A DNA stretch of 64,000 nt from an uncultured Pelagibacteraceae bacterium (GTDB lineage Bacteria > Pseudomonadota > Alphaproteobacteria > Pelagibacterales > Pelagibacteraceae): the NCBI GenBank assembly GCA_902578775.1, contig CACHEF010000003.1:1-64000 (forward strand), written 5' to 3'. Positions 25,739-35,767 of this stretch are shown here, piece by piece (the stretch's first letter is position 1; each line of letters begins with the position of its first letter). The position numbers were made by a program, and so were the translations under genes. The notes under the pieces were generated by a model that saw nothing but the letters and a program-made list of their open reading frames with translations, had not been told where the DNA came from and ran no database searches.

Positions 25739-27075
25739 TGTTTAAAAAAATTCTAATTGCAAACCGTGGGGAAATTGCGGTTAGGGTTATCAGAGCATGT
25801 AAAGAATGGGGAATTTCAACTGTTGCTGTCCACTCAGATGTAGATAGAGATAGCATGCATGTAAGAATGGCTGATGAAAGTGTTTGTATAGGATCTCATC
25901 AACCAGCTAATAGTTATTTAAATATTCCAGCTCTTATGTCAGCTATAGAAATCACAAATGCTGAAGCAGTTCATCCTGGATACGGATTTTTATCAGAAAA
26001 TGCAAATTTTGCTCGAGTATTAGAAGAAAATAACATCAAGTTTATTGGAGCATCTTCAAGACTAATCGAAATGATGGGTGATAAAATTCAAGCAAAAAAA
26101 ATAGCTAAGGAAAATGGTCTACCAGTTATAGAGGGATCTGAGGGTGGTATCAAAAATATCCATGAGGCAAAAGTTCTGTGTAAAAAAATTGGTTTCCCGG
26201 TGCTAATCAAGGCATCAGCTGGTGGAGGTGGTAAGGGTATGAAAATTGTTCATAAAGAAGAAGAATTTGAAACTTTATTTTCCACTGCAAAATTAGAAGC
26301 TCTTAAATATTTTGGAAACGATGAAATTTATTTAGAGAAATTTTTTCAAAATCCAAGACACATAGAGGTACAAGTCTTGGCCGGCAAAAATAGGACTGTT
26401 CATTTACATGAAAGAGACTGCTCTGTTCAAAGAAGACATCAGAAATTAATTGAAGAAACCCCCAGTCCTGTTTTGAGCGATGAACTCCGAAAAGATTTGT
26501 TCGAAAGAACTGTAAATATGGTTAGTAAAATTGGTTACGAAGGAGCAGGTACAGTTGAATTTATTTATGAAGACGGAAAATTTTATTTTTTAGAAATGAA
26601 TACAAGAGTTCAAGTGGAGCACCCTGTATCAGAAATGGTTACAGGTGTGGATATTATAAAAGAACAAATTTGGATAGCTTACACAGGAGAAACAGCATTA
26701 AATCAGTCTGATATAAGTCCTAGGGGTCATGCAATAGAATGCCGAATAAATGCTGAGGATCCAAGTAAAAACTTTCAACCTTCTCCTGGAACCATAAGTA
26801 TGTGCCACCAGCCATCAGGCTTTAGAACAAGAGTGGATGGTGCAATATTTCAAGGTTACAAAGTTACTCCTTTTTATGATAGCATGATTTGTAAGCTGAT
26901 ATGCCATGGTAGAAACCGTGAGGAAGCTATTCAAAGAATGAATCGATCCCTTGATGAATTTGTAATAGAGGGGATAACAACTACTATTCCATTACATAAA
27001 AAATTATTAAGTCATAGAAAATTTATAGACTCAAATTTTAATGTAAGTTGGTTAGATAAAGAAAAAATAATTTAA
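25738..27075 (+). CDS. accC: biotin carboxylase subunit of acetyl-CoA carboxylase
   Basis: ATP-grasp enzyme of 445 residues that carboxylates BCCP. It begins KKILIANRGEIAVRVIRACKE, and has the glycine-rich ATP lid ASAGGGGKGM, the HLHERDCSVQRRHQKLIEE block, and the EMNTRVQVEHPVSEMVTG active site with the catalytic arginine. At this length it is a stand-alone AccC, not an acyl-CoA carboxylase fusion. The stop overlaps the convergent DUF2155 gene by four bases (TTAA). Confidence 0.97.
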   Translation: MFKKILIANRGEIAVRVIRACKEWGISTVAVHSDVDRDSMHVRMADESVCIGSHQPANSYLNIPALMSAIEITNAEAVHPGYGFLSENANFARVLEENNIKFIGASSRLIEMMGDKIQAKKIAKENGLPVIEGSEGGIKNIHEAKVLCKKIGFPVLIKASAGGGGKGMKIVHKEEEFETLFSTAKLEALKYFGNDEIYLEKFFQNPRHIEVQVLAGKNRTVHLHERDCSVQRRHQKLIEETPSPVLSDELRKDLFERTVNMVSKIGYEGAGTVEFIYEDGKFYFLEMNTRVQVEHPVSEMVTGVDIIKEQIWIAYTGETALNQSDISPRGHAIECRINAEDPSKNFQPSPGTISMCHQPSGFRTRVDGAIFQGYKVTPFYDSMICKLICHGRNREEAIQRMNRSLDEFVIEGITTTIPLHKKLLSHRKFIDSNFNVSWLDKEKII

Positions 27076-27479
27076 TAGCAGTCAACTAACCAAATATCAT
27101 AAACTGGATGATCAAATGGTGCGATTGAGGGACTTGATGAAAACATCCATCCATTGAAAACGTAAACTTTATCATTATCAGTTTTTGTCAGATCTCTTAC
27201 TTGAATATAGGCTTTTATTTCAGGATTATCATCTAATTCAGAATTTGTACATTTCATTACTTTAATTTCTAAATCTTTGTAAATATTTTCATTACCATTT
27301 TTTAAACTTATCAATTCATTTTTTGAGCTTATTTTATCTAAGATTTTAATGTCAGTATTATTTCCAATAAAATTGTTGTCTGTTTGAGAATAAGTCACTT
27401 GAGTAAAAAAAAAATAAATTATCAGACTGATTACTAGTTTATTCAGATTTCCAACTTTTGTATTTTTTATTAATGGCAT
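27072..27479 (-). CDS. DUF2155 exported protein
   Basis: A 135-residue protein of the alphaproteobacterial DUF2155 family. Residues about 14-32 form a hydrophobic signal segment; the mature part ends in the family signature FNGWMFSSSPSI, HPVYDIWLVDC. The function is unknown. The gene order (NDUFA12 homologue followed by DUF2155 and beside acc or aat genes) is conserved in alphaproteobacteria. Its start lies 41 bases inside the upstream NDUFA12 gene; I found no better later start that keeps the signal sequence. Confidence 0.85.
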   Translation of the reverse strand: MPLIKNTKVGNLNKLVISLIIYFFFTQVTYSQTDNNFIGNNTDIKILDKISSKNELISLKNGNENIYKDLEIKVMKCTNSELDDNPEIKAYIQVRDLTKTDNDKVYVFNGWMFSSSPSIAPFDHPVYDIWLVDCY

Positions 27480-27807
27480 TTTCTTTTTTATTCTTATTAG
27501 GGTAATAGGCTTTTTCTGATCCGGTTAAGTTTGATTGATGTGGTTTTTGCCAATGATATTTTTCGAAATTATGTTTTTTTTCAATTCTGTTTGGAGTAAA
27601 ATGGATCCATGAATACCATTCAACAGGTATTTTAGTTGCATCAATTTCATCAGAATATATTACCCATCTTTTACCATTTTTACTTTCGTAATATTTGTTG
27701 CCTAAAGAATCAGAACCAGCATATTTTCCATAAAAAATAGTTTTTAATCTTGTTCCAAGCGTATCAACGTTCCACCAAGTGAAAATTTTTTTTAAGAATG
27801 TCAACAT
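27439..27807 (-). CDS. NDUFA12-family NADH:ubiquinone oxidoreductase accessory subunit
   Basis: A 122-residue homologue of the mitochondrial complex I 17.2 kDa subunit (NDUFA12/B17.2). Key blocks are GTRLKTIFYGKYAGSD, the GKRWVIYSDEIDATKIPVEWYSWIHF segment and the W-x-KPHQSNLTGSEKAYYP motif. Alphaproteobacteria are the bacterial group with this subunit, so it supports the taxonomic call. It lies far from any nuo operon in this window. It overlaps the DUF2155 gene by 41 bases. Confidence 0.9.
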   Translation of the reverse strand: MLTFLKKIFTWWNVDTLGTRLKTIFYGKYAGSDSLGNKYYESKNGKRWVIYSDEIDATKIPVEWYSWIHFTPNRIEKKHNFEKYHWQKPHQSNLTGSEKAYYPNKNKKENAINKKYKSWKSE

Positions 27808-27922
27808 ACTAAATTTTTTTTATTCAATTAATACTTGTATAAATTAAATTAGACTAAAATTTGGTTTTGTATATAAATAAATTGATTCATTAATCAAAAT
27901 AAATTTTTAAATTTGGGGTAAA

Positions 27923-28741
27923 ATGGCAAAATATTTAGTAGAGACTTATTATACATGTACATTCAAGGTTAATCATTACCTAGATAAAATAAATGAAACA
28001 GAGCTTAAAAATCTTGAAAAAAGAGATGATGGAAAATTTGAGGTAATAGATGTTAAGCTTGATAACAGGAAAACAAAAAACTTGGATCCTAATAGTAAAA
28101 ATATAGAAAAAAAAATAGATTTAGTAACAAAACCTAGAGATACTAAAAATGAAAATTTAGAAAATTCATTTGCTCAAGTTTTTAATAAGTCCGAAAAAGC
28201 AGGAAAAAGATTCAGTATGCCTGATAGACGAAAAGGTTATATCCAAAAAGCAACTATTGGTGATCATAAAGTATATCTCCATACTGGAGAATATGAGGAT
28301 GGTAAAATTGGAGAAATTTTTATTGATACCAGTAAAGAGGGGGAATTAGTAAAAGCTTTAATGAATAATTTTGCTATTGCAGTATCACTCGGCTTACAAT
28401 ATGGGGTTCCACTAGATGAATATATAAGTGCTTTTGTCGGTACAAAATTTGAACCCTCGGGCAAAGTGTTTGGTAATGACAGGATACTTAGTGCAACTTC
28501 AATTCTAGATTATATTTTTAGAGAATTAGCCATTTCATACCAAAATAGAGAGGATTTAGCCCACACACCGTCTATAGGTGGGGCAGAGGCTTCTAATCAA
28601 GATGAACAAAATACTGAAGATCAAAATCAATTAATGAAAATAGTAAAAGATATAACAAGTAAGGGTTTTGTAAGAAATAATTATAAGAAAAATCTTGTAG
28701 ATTTATCAGATGTAAAAATAAGCTTAAAAGGAAAAAAATAA
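27923..28741 (+). CDS. orphan TSCPD protein related to the NrdJ C-terminus
   Basis: A 272-residue protein whose middle (about 95-215) closely resembles the C-terminal region of B12-dependent class II ribonucleotide reductase: [67 protein letters not shown] and [19 protein letters not shown]. No catalytic barrel precedes it; instead there is a distinct N-terminal domain starting [16 protein letters not shown] and a charged linker. The start is firm: ATG preceded by GGGG. It cannot reduce ribonucleotides alone. Regulatory or binding roles are inference. It abuts the convergent aspS with no gap. Confidence 0.82.
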   Translation: MAKYLVETYYTCTFKVNHYLDKINETELKNLEKRDDGKFEVIDVKLDNRKTKNLDPNSKNIEKKIDLVTKPRDTKNENLENSFAQVFNKSEKAGKRFSMPDRRKGYIQKATIGDHKVYLHTGEYEDGKIGEIFIDTSKEGELVKALMNNFAIAVSLGLQYGVPLDEYISAFVGTKFEPSGKVFGNDRILSATSILDYIFRELAISYQNREDLAHTPSIGGAEASNQDEQNTEDQNQLMKIVKDITSKGFVRNNYKKNLVDLSDVKISLKGKK

Positions 28742-30529
28742 TTATTTTTTAGTCTTTAAATAAATATCGAGCTCTTTAAGTTGTTTTTCGCTTACTTCTG
28801 ATGGAGCATTCATCATTAGGTCTTGAGCATTTTGATTCATCGGGAACATTGTAACTTCTCTTATATTTTTTTCATCTGCAAGAAGCATGACTATTCGATC
28901 TATACCTGGAGCTATACCACCATGAGGGGGAGCTCCATAACTTAGAGCATTTATCATACCACTAAATTTTTCATCTACGACTTCTTTTTTATATCCAGCA
29001 ATTGAAAAAAGTTTATACATCAAATTTGGTATATGATTTCTTATGGCACCTGAGGATAATTCAACACCATTACAAACAATATCATATTGATAAGCTAAAA
29101 TATCTAGTGGTTTATCAAAATTTATATTCTCTAAATTACCTTGTGGCATTGAAAAAGGATTATGACTAAATTCTATTTTATTATTTGTATCATCTATCTC
29201 AAACATTGGATAATCAACAATCCAGCAAAATGCAAAGACATCATTATTAATTAAGTTTAAGTCTTGAGCAATTTTATCTCTTGCAAGAGATGTTATTTTC
29301 TCAAGTTCTTTTTGTTTTGAACATGCTAGAAATATACTATCACCTACTTCGGCACCTGTTAATTTCATAATTTCCTCTAAAGATTCTTTAGAAAAAAATT
29401 TACCAACTGGTCCCTTTCCTGATAACTCTTTTTCATTTTCAAATGTAAAGTACGCTAGACCTGAAGTACCCTGTTCCTTAGCCCATTTATCAATATTATC
29501 AAAAAAGCTCCTAGGTTTATCTTTTGTGTTTTTAGTTAAAATACATCTGACCATTGAACCAGATTTTACAAGTTTTTTAAAAATTTCAAATTTAACATCA
29601 TCCCTTAAAAAAATTCCGGTAATATCATTTATTATCAAAGGGTTTCTCAGATCAGGTTTATCTGAACCATATTTAAGCATTGCATCCTTATAAGTAATTT
29701 TTGGAAATTTTTCGAAAAGAATTTTTTTATTCGAAAATTTTTTAAAAGTATTAAGTAATAGCTTTTCTACAACATTAAAAACATCTTCTTGTTCTACAAA
29801 AGACATCTCTAAATCTAATTGATAGAATTCACCTGGGCTTCTATCTGACCTAGCATCTTCATCTCTAAAACAAGGAGCTATCTGAAAATATTTATCAAAA
29901 CCTGAAACCATAATTAGTTGTTTAAATTGCTGAGGTGCTTGTGGTAATGCATAAAACTTTCCAGGATTTAGTCTACTTGGAACTAAAAAATCTCTGGCAC
30001 CTTCTGGACTTGAGGATGTTAGGATAGGTGTTTGAAATTCTAAAAATCCTAAATTATTCATTTCATTTCTAATGAATGTAATTACTTTTGATCTTAAAAT
30101 AATATTTTCATGAATTTTCTTTCTTCTTAAATCAAGAAATCTATATTTTAATCTTATATCTTCAGCATATTCTTGATCACTAAAAACTGGTAAAGGTAAC
30201 TCTTTACATGTACCTAATACTTTAAAGTTTTTAATCCCTACCTCAACTTCACCAGTTTTTATTTCATTATTAATTGTGTCATTCGATCTATTTACTACTT
30301 TGCCTTCAATTCTTATTACTGTCTCTAACTGTATTTTTTCTATTTCTTTAAAATTCAAATTTTCTTTATCAATTATACATTGAGTAATCCCATAATTATC
30401 TCTAAGGTCGATAAATAATAAGTTTCCATGGTCTCTTTTTTTATTTATCCACCCAGAAAGTACTACATCACTATCAACGTGTTCTTTTCTTAGTTCATTA
30501 CAATTATGTGTTCTGTACTTATTGCTCAA
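28742..30529 (-). CDS. aspS: aspartyl-tRNA synthetase
   Basis: Class II synthetase of 595 residues, the full bacterial form with a GAD insertion domain. The N-terminal OB-fold anticodon domain (about 1-110) is followed by motif 1 ([13 protein letters not shown]...FLEFQTPIL), motif 2 ([21 protein letters not shown]) and motif 3 ([22 protein letters not shown]). It is separated by a single stop-start junction from hdaA upstream. Whether it also charges tRNA-Asn depends on gatCAB elsewhere in the genome and is not decidable here. Confidence 0.97.
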   Translation of the reverse strand: MSNKYRTHNCNELRKEHVDSDVVLSGWINKKRDHGNLLFIDLRDNYGITQCIIDKENLNFKEIEKIQLETVIRIEGKVVNRSNDTINNEIKTGEVEVGIKNFKVLGTCKELPLPVFSDQEYAEDIRLKYRFLDLRRKKIHENIILRSKVITFIRNEMNNLGFLEFQTPILTSSSPEGARDFLVPSRLNPGKFYALPQAPQQFKQLIMVSGFDKYFQIAPCFRDEDARSDRSPGEFYQLDLEMSFVEQEDVFNVVEKLLLNTFKKFSNKKILFEKFPKITYKDAMLKYGSDKPDLRNPLIINDITGIFLRDDVKFEIFKKLVKSGSMVRCILTKNTKDKPRSFFDNIDKWAKEQGTSGLAYFTFENEKELSGKGPVGKFFSKESLEEIMKLTGAEVGDSIFLACSKQKELEKITSLARDKIAQDLNLINNDVFAFCWIVDYPMFEIDDTNNKIEFSHNPFSMPQGNLENINFDKPLDILAYQYDIVCNGVELSSGAIRNHIPNLMYKLFSIAGYKKEVVDEKFSGMINALSYGAPPHGGIAPGIDRIVMLLADEKNIREVTMFPMNQNAQDLMMNAPSEVSEKQLKELDIYLKTKK

Positions 30530-31192
30530 TTATTCTCCCAAAATCTCTTTTATTATCTTAAGATCGATCGGTTTTTTCTTTTTTAAACTTAGTTCGTCAA
30601 CTTTATATATGAAATTAGATATATTGCTATACGATCTATCAATTCTTTTGATTATGAAATTTATAAGTTTTTTATCAACTGAAATTTGACGGTCCGATAA
30701 ATTTTTTAATATAAGAGCAAACATCAATTCATCATCAGGTTTTTCGATTTTTTGCATAATAAAATTTTTAGTTCGTGATCTTAAATCTATTAATGAAAAG
30801 TTTATATCTACAATTGGTTTAATAGAAGTTACAATTATGAATTTATTATCAATATCAATAATATTAAATAAACTATAGATTAATTTTTCATCTACTTTTT
30901 CACTCAAATCCTCTAAAATTATATTTTGATGTATTTTTATTTTAAGCAAATCATCGTCTGTTAATAATCTAGCATCTAATTTAATACCTTTAAATTTTTT
31001 TTGGAAAATACTTGTCAAATGTGTTTTTCCTGAATATCTATCTCCATTAATGTTTAAAAAATTTTTTTCCCACTTTGGCCAATTATTCAATAGATTAAAA
31101 ATATTTATATTACTTTTTGATACATAAAAATCATCATCCTTAAAATTTTTCTCGTAATCAAACTTAATAATTAATTGATTTAGATCAGTCAT
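30530..31192 (-). CDS. hdaA: HdaA/Hda-type DnaA-related regulator
   Basis: A 220-residue homologue of the DnaA AAA+ domain that in Caulobacter and E. coli works with the sliding clamp to inactivate DnaA-ATP. The Walker A is GDRYSGKTHLTSIF, the Walker B region IILEDLSEK, and a clamp-binding-like segment NQLIIKF sits near the N-terminus. The C-terminal DNA-binding helix-turn-helix of DnaA is missing, as expected. The ATG at 31192 overlaps the DUF2066 gene stop by 4 bases and is chosen over the one 12 bases upstream. It is between DUF2066 and aspS. Confidence 0.85.
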   Translation of the reverse strand: MTDLNQLIIKFDYEKNFKDDDFYVSKSNINIFNLLNNWPKWEKNFLNINGDRYSGKTHLTSIFQKKFKGIKLDARLLTDDDLLKIKIHQNIILEDLSEKVDEKLIYSLFNIIDIDNKFIIVTSIKPIVDINFSLIDLRSRTKNFIMQKIEKPDDELMFALILKNLSDRQISVDKKLINFIIKRIDRSYSNISNFIYKVDELSLKKKKPIDLKIIKEILGE

Positions 31193-32250
31193 TTTAAAAC
31201 CCAAATTTTATTTTGTGTATCAAAATTAAATTCTTGCTCTTTCATTATATCTATAAATTTTTTTGCTGTTCCATTAAATATTAATTCATAAAATACATTA
31301 TCTTTATCAAAGCTTATTATAGAAAAACTACTTACGAGATCTAATTCATTTAAAATTTTTTCAAATCTTAAGGATATATCAAAATTTTTATCATTGATTT
31401 TAACTAAGATAGGAAATTTAATTGACGTATTTATCAAATTATTTTCTTTCCAAAAATCTTCATAAGTAATTTTTAATTCATTGATTAATTTCTCTATACT
31501 TTCATTATTATCTAAATATATATTTTTAAAAGAGTTACTTTTTATTACCTTATTTCCTTTAATCCTTATTTTAGATAAAACTTTAATTTCATTTTCATTT
31601 TTAAAAAAAATGGCAATAATTGAATTACTTAAGGAGTATTTTTCAATAATTTTTTCAAAATTAAAATTTTCTATTTCTAATTGATTTTTTCGTATAATTC
31701 TTAAATCATCCAAATCTTCTGTAGGTAAAACATAAGAGACAAGATGATCTCTCCTTTTCTCATTTTTCCATCTATCATAGAATGGATTACTTGAATAAAC
31801 TAAAATATCATTATTTGATTGATCTAAAAGTATTGGGATAAATAGAAAACTTTCATCTTTTATTTGAGAAGGGAAAATTTTTTTCCTATCTAGATAATTA
31901 AATATTTTTTTTTTGTTAAACAGAACCCCTAAATTTAGATTATAGGTTTTATTAATGAATTTTTCTTCTTTAATTGTAAAAGTTTCAATCATACTTTTAA
32001 TTTCATTTAATTTAATATTTTCAACTTTAATTAAATCTTTAGATTGTACTAATTTACTCATTAATTCTTGAAATGCTTTTTTAAAACCTTTGTTAATCAG
32101 TTTTTCTTTATTAAAATTATTTTCTAGTTTTTCTTCAATCTCTATATCATCAATAAAAAAAGCTTTAGCCTTAACTTTAGTTGTGGAAAAAAAAGATAAA
32201 CTTAGAGCAAGAACTAAAAAAAAAATATATAAGTGTTTTTGATAATGCAT
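31189..32250 (-). CDS. DUF2066 exported protein
   Basis: A 353-residue protein with a cleavable-looking signal peptide (hydrophobic residues about 8-24, then an Ala-containing site at KVKAKAFF). The body carries the DUF2066 pattern: EEKLENNFNKEKLINKGFKKAFQEL near the start and two later domains of alternating strands. The function is unknown. The neighbourhood, divergent from purM and upstream of hda, is a recognised proteobacterial arrangement for DUF2066. Strongly biased to Lys, Asn and Ile. Confidence 0.8.
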   Translation of the reverse strand: MHYQKHLYIFFLVLALSLSFFSTTKVKAKAFFIDDIEIEEKLENNFNKEKLINKGFKKAFQELMSKLVQSKDLIKVENIKLNEIKSMIETFTIKEEKFINKTYNLNLGVLFNKKKIFNYLDRKKIFPSQIKDESFLFIPILLDQSNNDILVYSSNPFYDRWKNEKRRDHLVSYVLPTEDLDDLRIIRKNQLEIENFNFEKIIEKYSLSNSIIAIFFKNENEIKVLSKIRIKGNKVIKSNSFKNIYLDNNESIEKLINELKITYEDFWKENNLINTSIKFPILVKINDKNFDISLRFEKILNELDLVSSFSIISFDKDNVFYELIFNGTAKKFIDIMKEQEFNFDTQNKIWVLK

Positions 32251-32267
32251 TATTAAATAATATCTTA

Positions 32268-33296
32268 ATGAATAATAAAACCTTTACTTATAAAAAAAGT
32301 GGCGTCAATATTGATACTGCAGATAAATTTGTCAATTTCATCTCTAAGATTTCATCAAAAAAAGAAGGCAATAAAAAGTTTAGTAATATTGGGGGGTTTG
32401 GCTCGATTTCTGATATTCCAAAAGGGGTCAAAAAACCTAAAATTGTTGCATGCACGGATGGGGTGGGAACTAAAGTAGAGATTGCTAATCTATTAAACAA
32501 ATATGATACCATAGGTATTGACTTAGTTGCTATGAGTGTAAACGACTTAATTGTTCAAGGTGCTAAGCCTATTTTGTTTTTAGATTATATTTCAACAAAT
32601 AAAATTATACTTAGTAAAGTTAAGTCTATCATTAAAGGAATTGCGAAAGGTTGCGAGTTTTCAAATTGTGAACTTGTAGGAGGAGAAACTGCGGAAATGC
32701 CTGGTACATATGAAAAAGGTAAATTTGATATAGCAGGGTTTGCTGTAGGTGTTGTAGATGAAAAAAAAATATTAAATAACAATAGAATAAGAAATGGCGA
32801 TCTTGTTGTGGCAATTCCATCTTCGGGTATTCATTCTAACGGGTATTCATTAGTTAGGCATATTATTAATAAAAAAAAAATTAATATAAAAAAAAATAGT
32901 TTTTTAAAAAAAGAATTAATCAGACCTACAAAGATTTATGTAAGAGAAATTCTTAATTTAAATAAAAGAGATTTATTAAATGGTTGTGCAAATATTACTG
33001 GGGGTGGGTTAAGCGATAATATAAAAAGAGTAATACCTAAAGGATTATCTGCTAATATTGATTTAAGTAAAATTAAAACCTTGAAGATATTTAAATGGCT
33101 AAAAAAAAATAATATTTCTGATAAAGAAATGTTAAAAACTTTCAATTGTGGGGTTGGTTTCTGTTTAATCATCAATTCAAAAAAATTTCAAAAGATTCTA
33201 AAATATTTCTCAAAAGAATATAAGCCATACATAATAGGAGAAATAATTCGAGGTGAAAATAAAGTAAAACTAAATGCAAAAATTAATTGGAATTAA
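32268..33296 (+). CDS. purM: phosphoribosylformylglycinamidine cyclo-ligase
   Basis: Fifth step of purine synthesis, closing the imidazole ring to AIR, 342 residues. The N-terminus TYKKSGVNIDTADKFV, the GGFGSISD segment, the VACTDGVGTKVEIA active site, LVGGETAEMPG and the IPSSGIHSNGYSLVR and ITGGGLSDN motifs are all intact. The ATG at 32268 is chosen because it matches the family start; an upstream ATG would run into the divergent DUF2066 gene. purN overlaps its 3' end by 23 bases. Confidence 0.96.
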   Translation: MNNKTFTYKKSGVNIDTADKFVNFISKISSKKEGNKKFSNIGGFGSISDIPKGVKKPKIVACTDGVGTKVEIANLLNKYDTIGIDLVAMSVNDLIVQGAKPILFLDYISTNKIILSKVKSIIKGIAKGCEFSNCELVGGETAEMPGTYEKGKFDIAGFAVGVVDEKKILNNNRIRNGDLVVAIPSSGIHSNGYSLVRHIINKKKINIKKNSFLKKELIRPTKIYVREILNLNKRDLLNGCANITGGGLSDNIKRVIPKGLSANIDLSKIKTLKIFKWLKKNNISDKEMLKTFNCGVGFCLIINSKKFQKILKYFSKEYKPYIIGEIIRGENKVKLNAKINWN

Positions 33297-33858
33297 AAAA
33301 ATTAATATTGCAGTATTTATTTCTGGTAATGGAAGTAATTTTAAAAATTTAATTTTTTACTCTCTAAAAAAAAATTCAAAGTATAGAATTAAATTACTTA
33401 TATCAAATAAAAGAAATGCTATGGGACTTCAATATGCTAAAAAGTATAAGATAAAAAAAAAAATTATAAATTATAATAATAAAAAAATTGCAGAAAAAAA
33501 TATTTTATCGGAATTAAAAAAAAATCAGATAGACTTAATTTGTCTAGCCGGATTTATGAAGATTTTATCAGGCAACTTAATTAAAAGATTTAAGGGTAAA
33601 ATTATTAATGTTCATCCATCTTTATTACCTAAATATAAAGGATTAAATACGCACCAAAGGGCTATCGATAATAATGAAATATATTCAGGATGTACTGTAC
33701 ATTATGTTAGTACAAAATTAGACTCTGGAAAAATTATTTTACAAAAGAAAGTTAAAATTTTTAAAAATGATACAGCTAAAAAACTTGCCAAAAAAATTCT
33801 TAAACAGGAACATTTTTTGTACCCAAAAGCTTTAAATAAAGTTTTAATTAATCTTTAA
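33274..33858 (+). CDS. purN: phosphoribosylglycinamide formyltransferase
   Basis: Folate-dependent GAR transformylase of 194 residues. Visible elements are the phosphate loop SGNGSNFKNLI, the catalytic INVHPSLLPKYKG (Asn and His) and the Asp in GCTVHYVSTKLDSG. The purM-purN pairing is universal in proteobacteria. The start lies 23 bases inside purM. It ends 11 bases inside the convergent ndk gene. Shorter than the 212 residues of E. coli PurN. Confidence 0.94.
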   Translation: MQKLIGIKKINIAVFISGNGSNFKNLIFYSLKKNSKYRIKLLISNKRNAMGLQYAKKYKIKKKIINYNNKKIAEKNILSELKKNQIDLICLAGFMKILSGNLIKRFKGKIINVHPSLLPKYKGLNTHQRAIDNNEIYSGCTVHYVSTKLDSGKIILQKKVKIFKNDTAKKLAKKILKQEHFLYPKALNKVLINL

Positions 33859-34258
33859 AAAAGAAATCTATTTCAATTTTTGCATTTTCGACACTATCAG
33901 ATCCATGTACTGAATTTTTATCAATTGAAATACCATACTTTTTTCTAATAGTGCCCTCTGCAGCTTCAGCTGGATTGGTTGCGCCCATCAATTCTCTATT
34001 ACCTAATACAGCATTTTCCTTTTCAAGAATCATTACAACTATTGGACCTGACGATAAATATGTACATAAATCATTATAAAAAGGCTTTGTTTCGTGAATT
34101 TTATAAAATTTTTCTGCCTCAGACTTTTCAATTTGAATTTTTTTTTCTTTAACGATTAGAAATCCTTTTTTCCTAAAAATTTCTTTTATTTCATTATCTA
34201 AATTTCTTTCAACAGCATCAGGCTTTATGATAGATAATGTTTGCTCAATATTATTCAT
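33848..34258 (-). CDS. ndk: nucleoside diphosphate kinase
   Basis: A 136-residue enzyme that balances nucleoside triphosphates by a phosphohistidine intermediate. The active histidine is H118 in NSVHGSDS, and the N-terminal TLSIIKPDAVERN is the family hallmark. Overlaps pepA by 8 bases upstream and purN by 11 bases at the 3' end. Slightly shorter than the usual 140-143 residues. Confidence 0.97.
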   Translation of the reverse strand: MNNIEQTLSIIKPDAVERNLDNEIKEIFRKKGFLIVKEKKIQIEKSEAEKFYKIHETKPFYNDLCTYLSSGPIVVMILEKENAVLGNRELMGATNPAEAAEGTIRKKYGISIDKNSVHGSDSVENAKIEIDFFFKD

Positions 34259-35708
34259 AATTATCCTCTATTAATTGACTTAATAACCTTACTCCATAAC
34301 CTGTTGCACCACCTGAGTTTAAAGCTCCGCCATACTTTGAAAAAGCCATACCCGCTATATCTAAATGCGCCCATGGCGTTTTATTCAAAATGAATCTTTG
34401 TAAAAATTGTGCAGCTGTAGTTGATCCAGCTCCACCGACATAATTAATATTTTGCATATCAGCATTTTTTGAGTCTATAAGTTTATCAAAATTCTTATGT
34501 AAAGGCATTCGCCATAATTTTTCTTCCACCTTTTCACCTGATTGTATCAATTGATTAGATAATTTATCATTATTTGAAAAAAGTCCTGCATATTCAGATC
34601 CCAAAGAAACTATAATTGCGCCTGTTAAAGTTGCTAAATCTACTATAAATTTTGGTTTGAATTTTTTTTCTGTAAAAGTTAAAGCATCAGCCAGAACTAA
34701 TCTACCTTCAGCATCTGTGTTTAATATTTCTATTGTTTTCCCACTATAAGATTTTACAATGTCTCCAGGTCTTTGTGCATTTCCACTTACCATATTTTCT
34801 ACAAGGCCTACAACACCAACTGCATTTACTTTTGCTTTTCTTATAGCAAGACTCATCATCAAACCAACAACAGTAGCAGAACCAGCCATATCATAAGTCA
34901 TATCTTCCATAAATTTTGCAGGTTTTAATGAATAGCCACCTGTATCAAAACATACTCCTTTACCTACAAAAGCTAAAGGTTTTGAATTATTTTTAAGTCC
35001 CTTCCATTCCATTGTTACTAAATATGATCCTCTAATACTTCCTTGGCCAACACCAAGTAAAGCATTCATTCCTAATTTTTTCATTTTCTTGGTATCATAA
35101 ATATTTACTTTCAATCCATATCTTTTCAAAGTTCTTAATCTTTTTGCATATTCGTCTGGATGTAAAATATTTCCTGGCTCAGAAACTAAATCTCTAGTAT
35201 AAAAAGTCCCTTCTTCGAGAGCTTTAAATTTCAGCTGACTTTGAACTGATGGTTTATTAGTTCTTCCAATTATATTTATATTTAAAATTTTTAACTTTTG
35301 TTTTGTTTTGTATTTATTAAACTTATAAGATTTTAATTTGAGTCCATGTAAAAAATGAGAAATAAAGTTGGGATATTTAATATCTAAACTTTCTGAACTT
35401 ATAGAAAGTTCCTTTGATTTATTAGATTCAATTTTTTCGTATAATTTTGCACCTAAGTTTTCTATCTCAGATGATTTAAGATTTGATTTTGTAGATATTA
35501 AAATTATCTTTTTTTTTGAATTTACTTCGAACGTTAATAAATTTTTTTTCAAATCACTATTTTTTAATAAATCGCTGATATATGAAAGTTCGTGAGATGG
35601 AATATACTTGCTTAAATGTTTAATATTGAATTTTTCATTAGTGAATAAGACAAGATTTCCAGAAAGTTTCTTTGAAAAATCACCTTTATAATTAATTTTT
35701 ATAGACAT
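34251..35708 (-). CDS. pepA: leucyl aminopeptidase (M17)
   Basis: Di-metal cytosolic aminopeptidase of 485 residues with the M17 signature NTDAEGRLVLADAL and preceding metal and catalytic residues in VGKGVCFDTGGYSLKP and MTYDMAGSATVVGLM. The N-terminal macro-like domain (about 1-150) is divergent and lysine-rich. The gene sits divergent from lptF with 59 bases between starts, the usual alphaproteobacterial arrangement, and overlaps ndk by 8 bases. Confidence 0.95.
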   Translation of the reverse strand: MSIKINYKGDFSKKLSGNLVLFTNEKFNIKHLSKYIPSHELSYISDLLKNSDLKKNLLTFEVNSKKKIILISTKSNLKSSEIENLGAKLYEKIESNKSKELSISSESLDIKYPNFISHFLHGLKLKSYKFNKYKTKQKLKILNINIIGRTNKPSVQSQLKFKALEEGTFYTRDLVSEPGNILHPDEYAKRLRTLKRYGLKVNIYDTKKMKKLGMNALLGVGQGSIRGSYLVTMEWKGLKNNSKPLAFVGKGVCFDTGGYSLKPAKFMEDMTYDMAGSATVVGLMMSLAIRKAKVNAVGVVGLVENMVSGNAQRPGDIVKSYSGKTIEILNTDAEGRLVLADALTFTEKKFKPKFIVDLATLTGAIIVSLGSEYAGLFSNNDKLSNQLIQSGEKVEEKLWRMPLHKNFDKLIDSKNADMQNINYVGGAGSTTAAQFLQRFILNKTPWAHLDIAGMAFSKYGGALNSGGATGYGVRLLSQLIEDNYE

Positions 35709-35767
35709 ATATTTTTAAATACAATTTGTACGAGCAATGCTATATATGTTGTAATAAAATATTTTCA

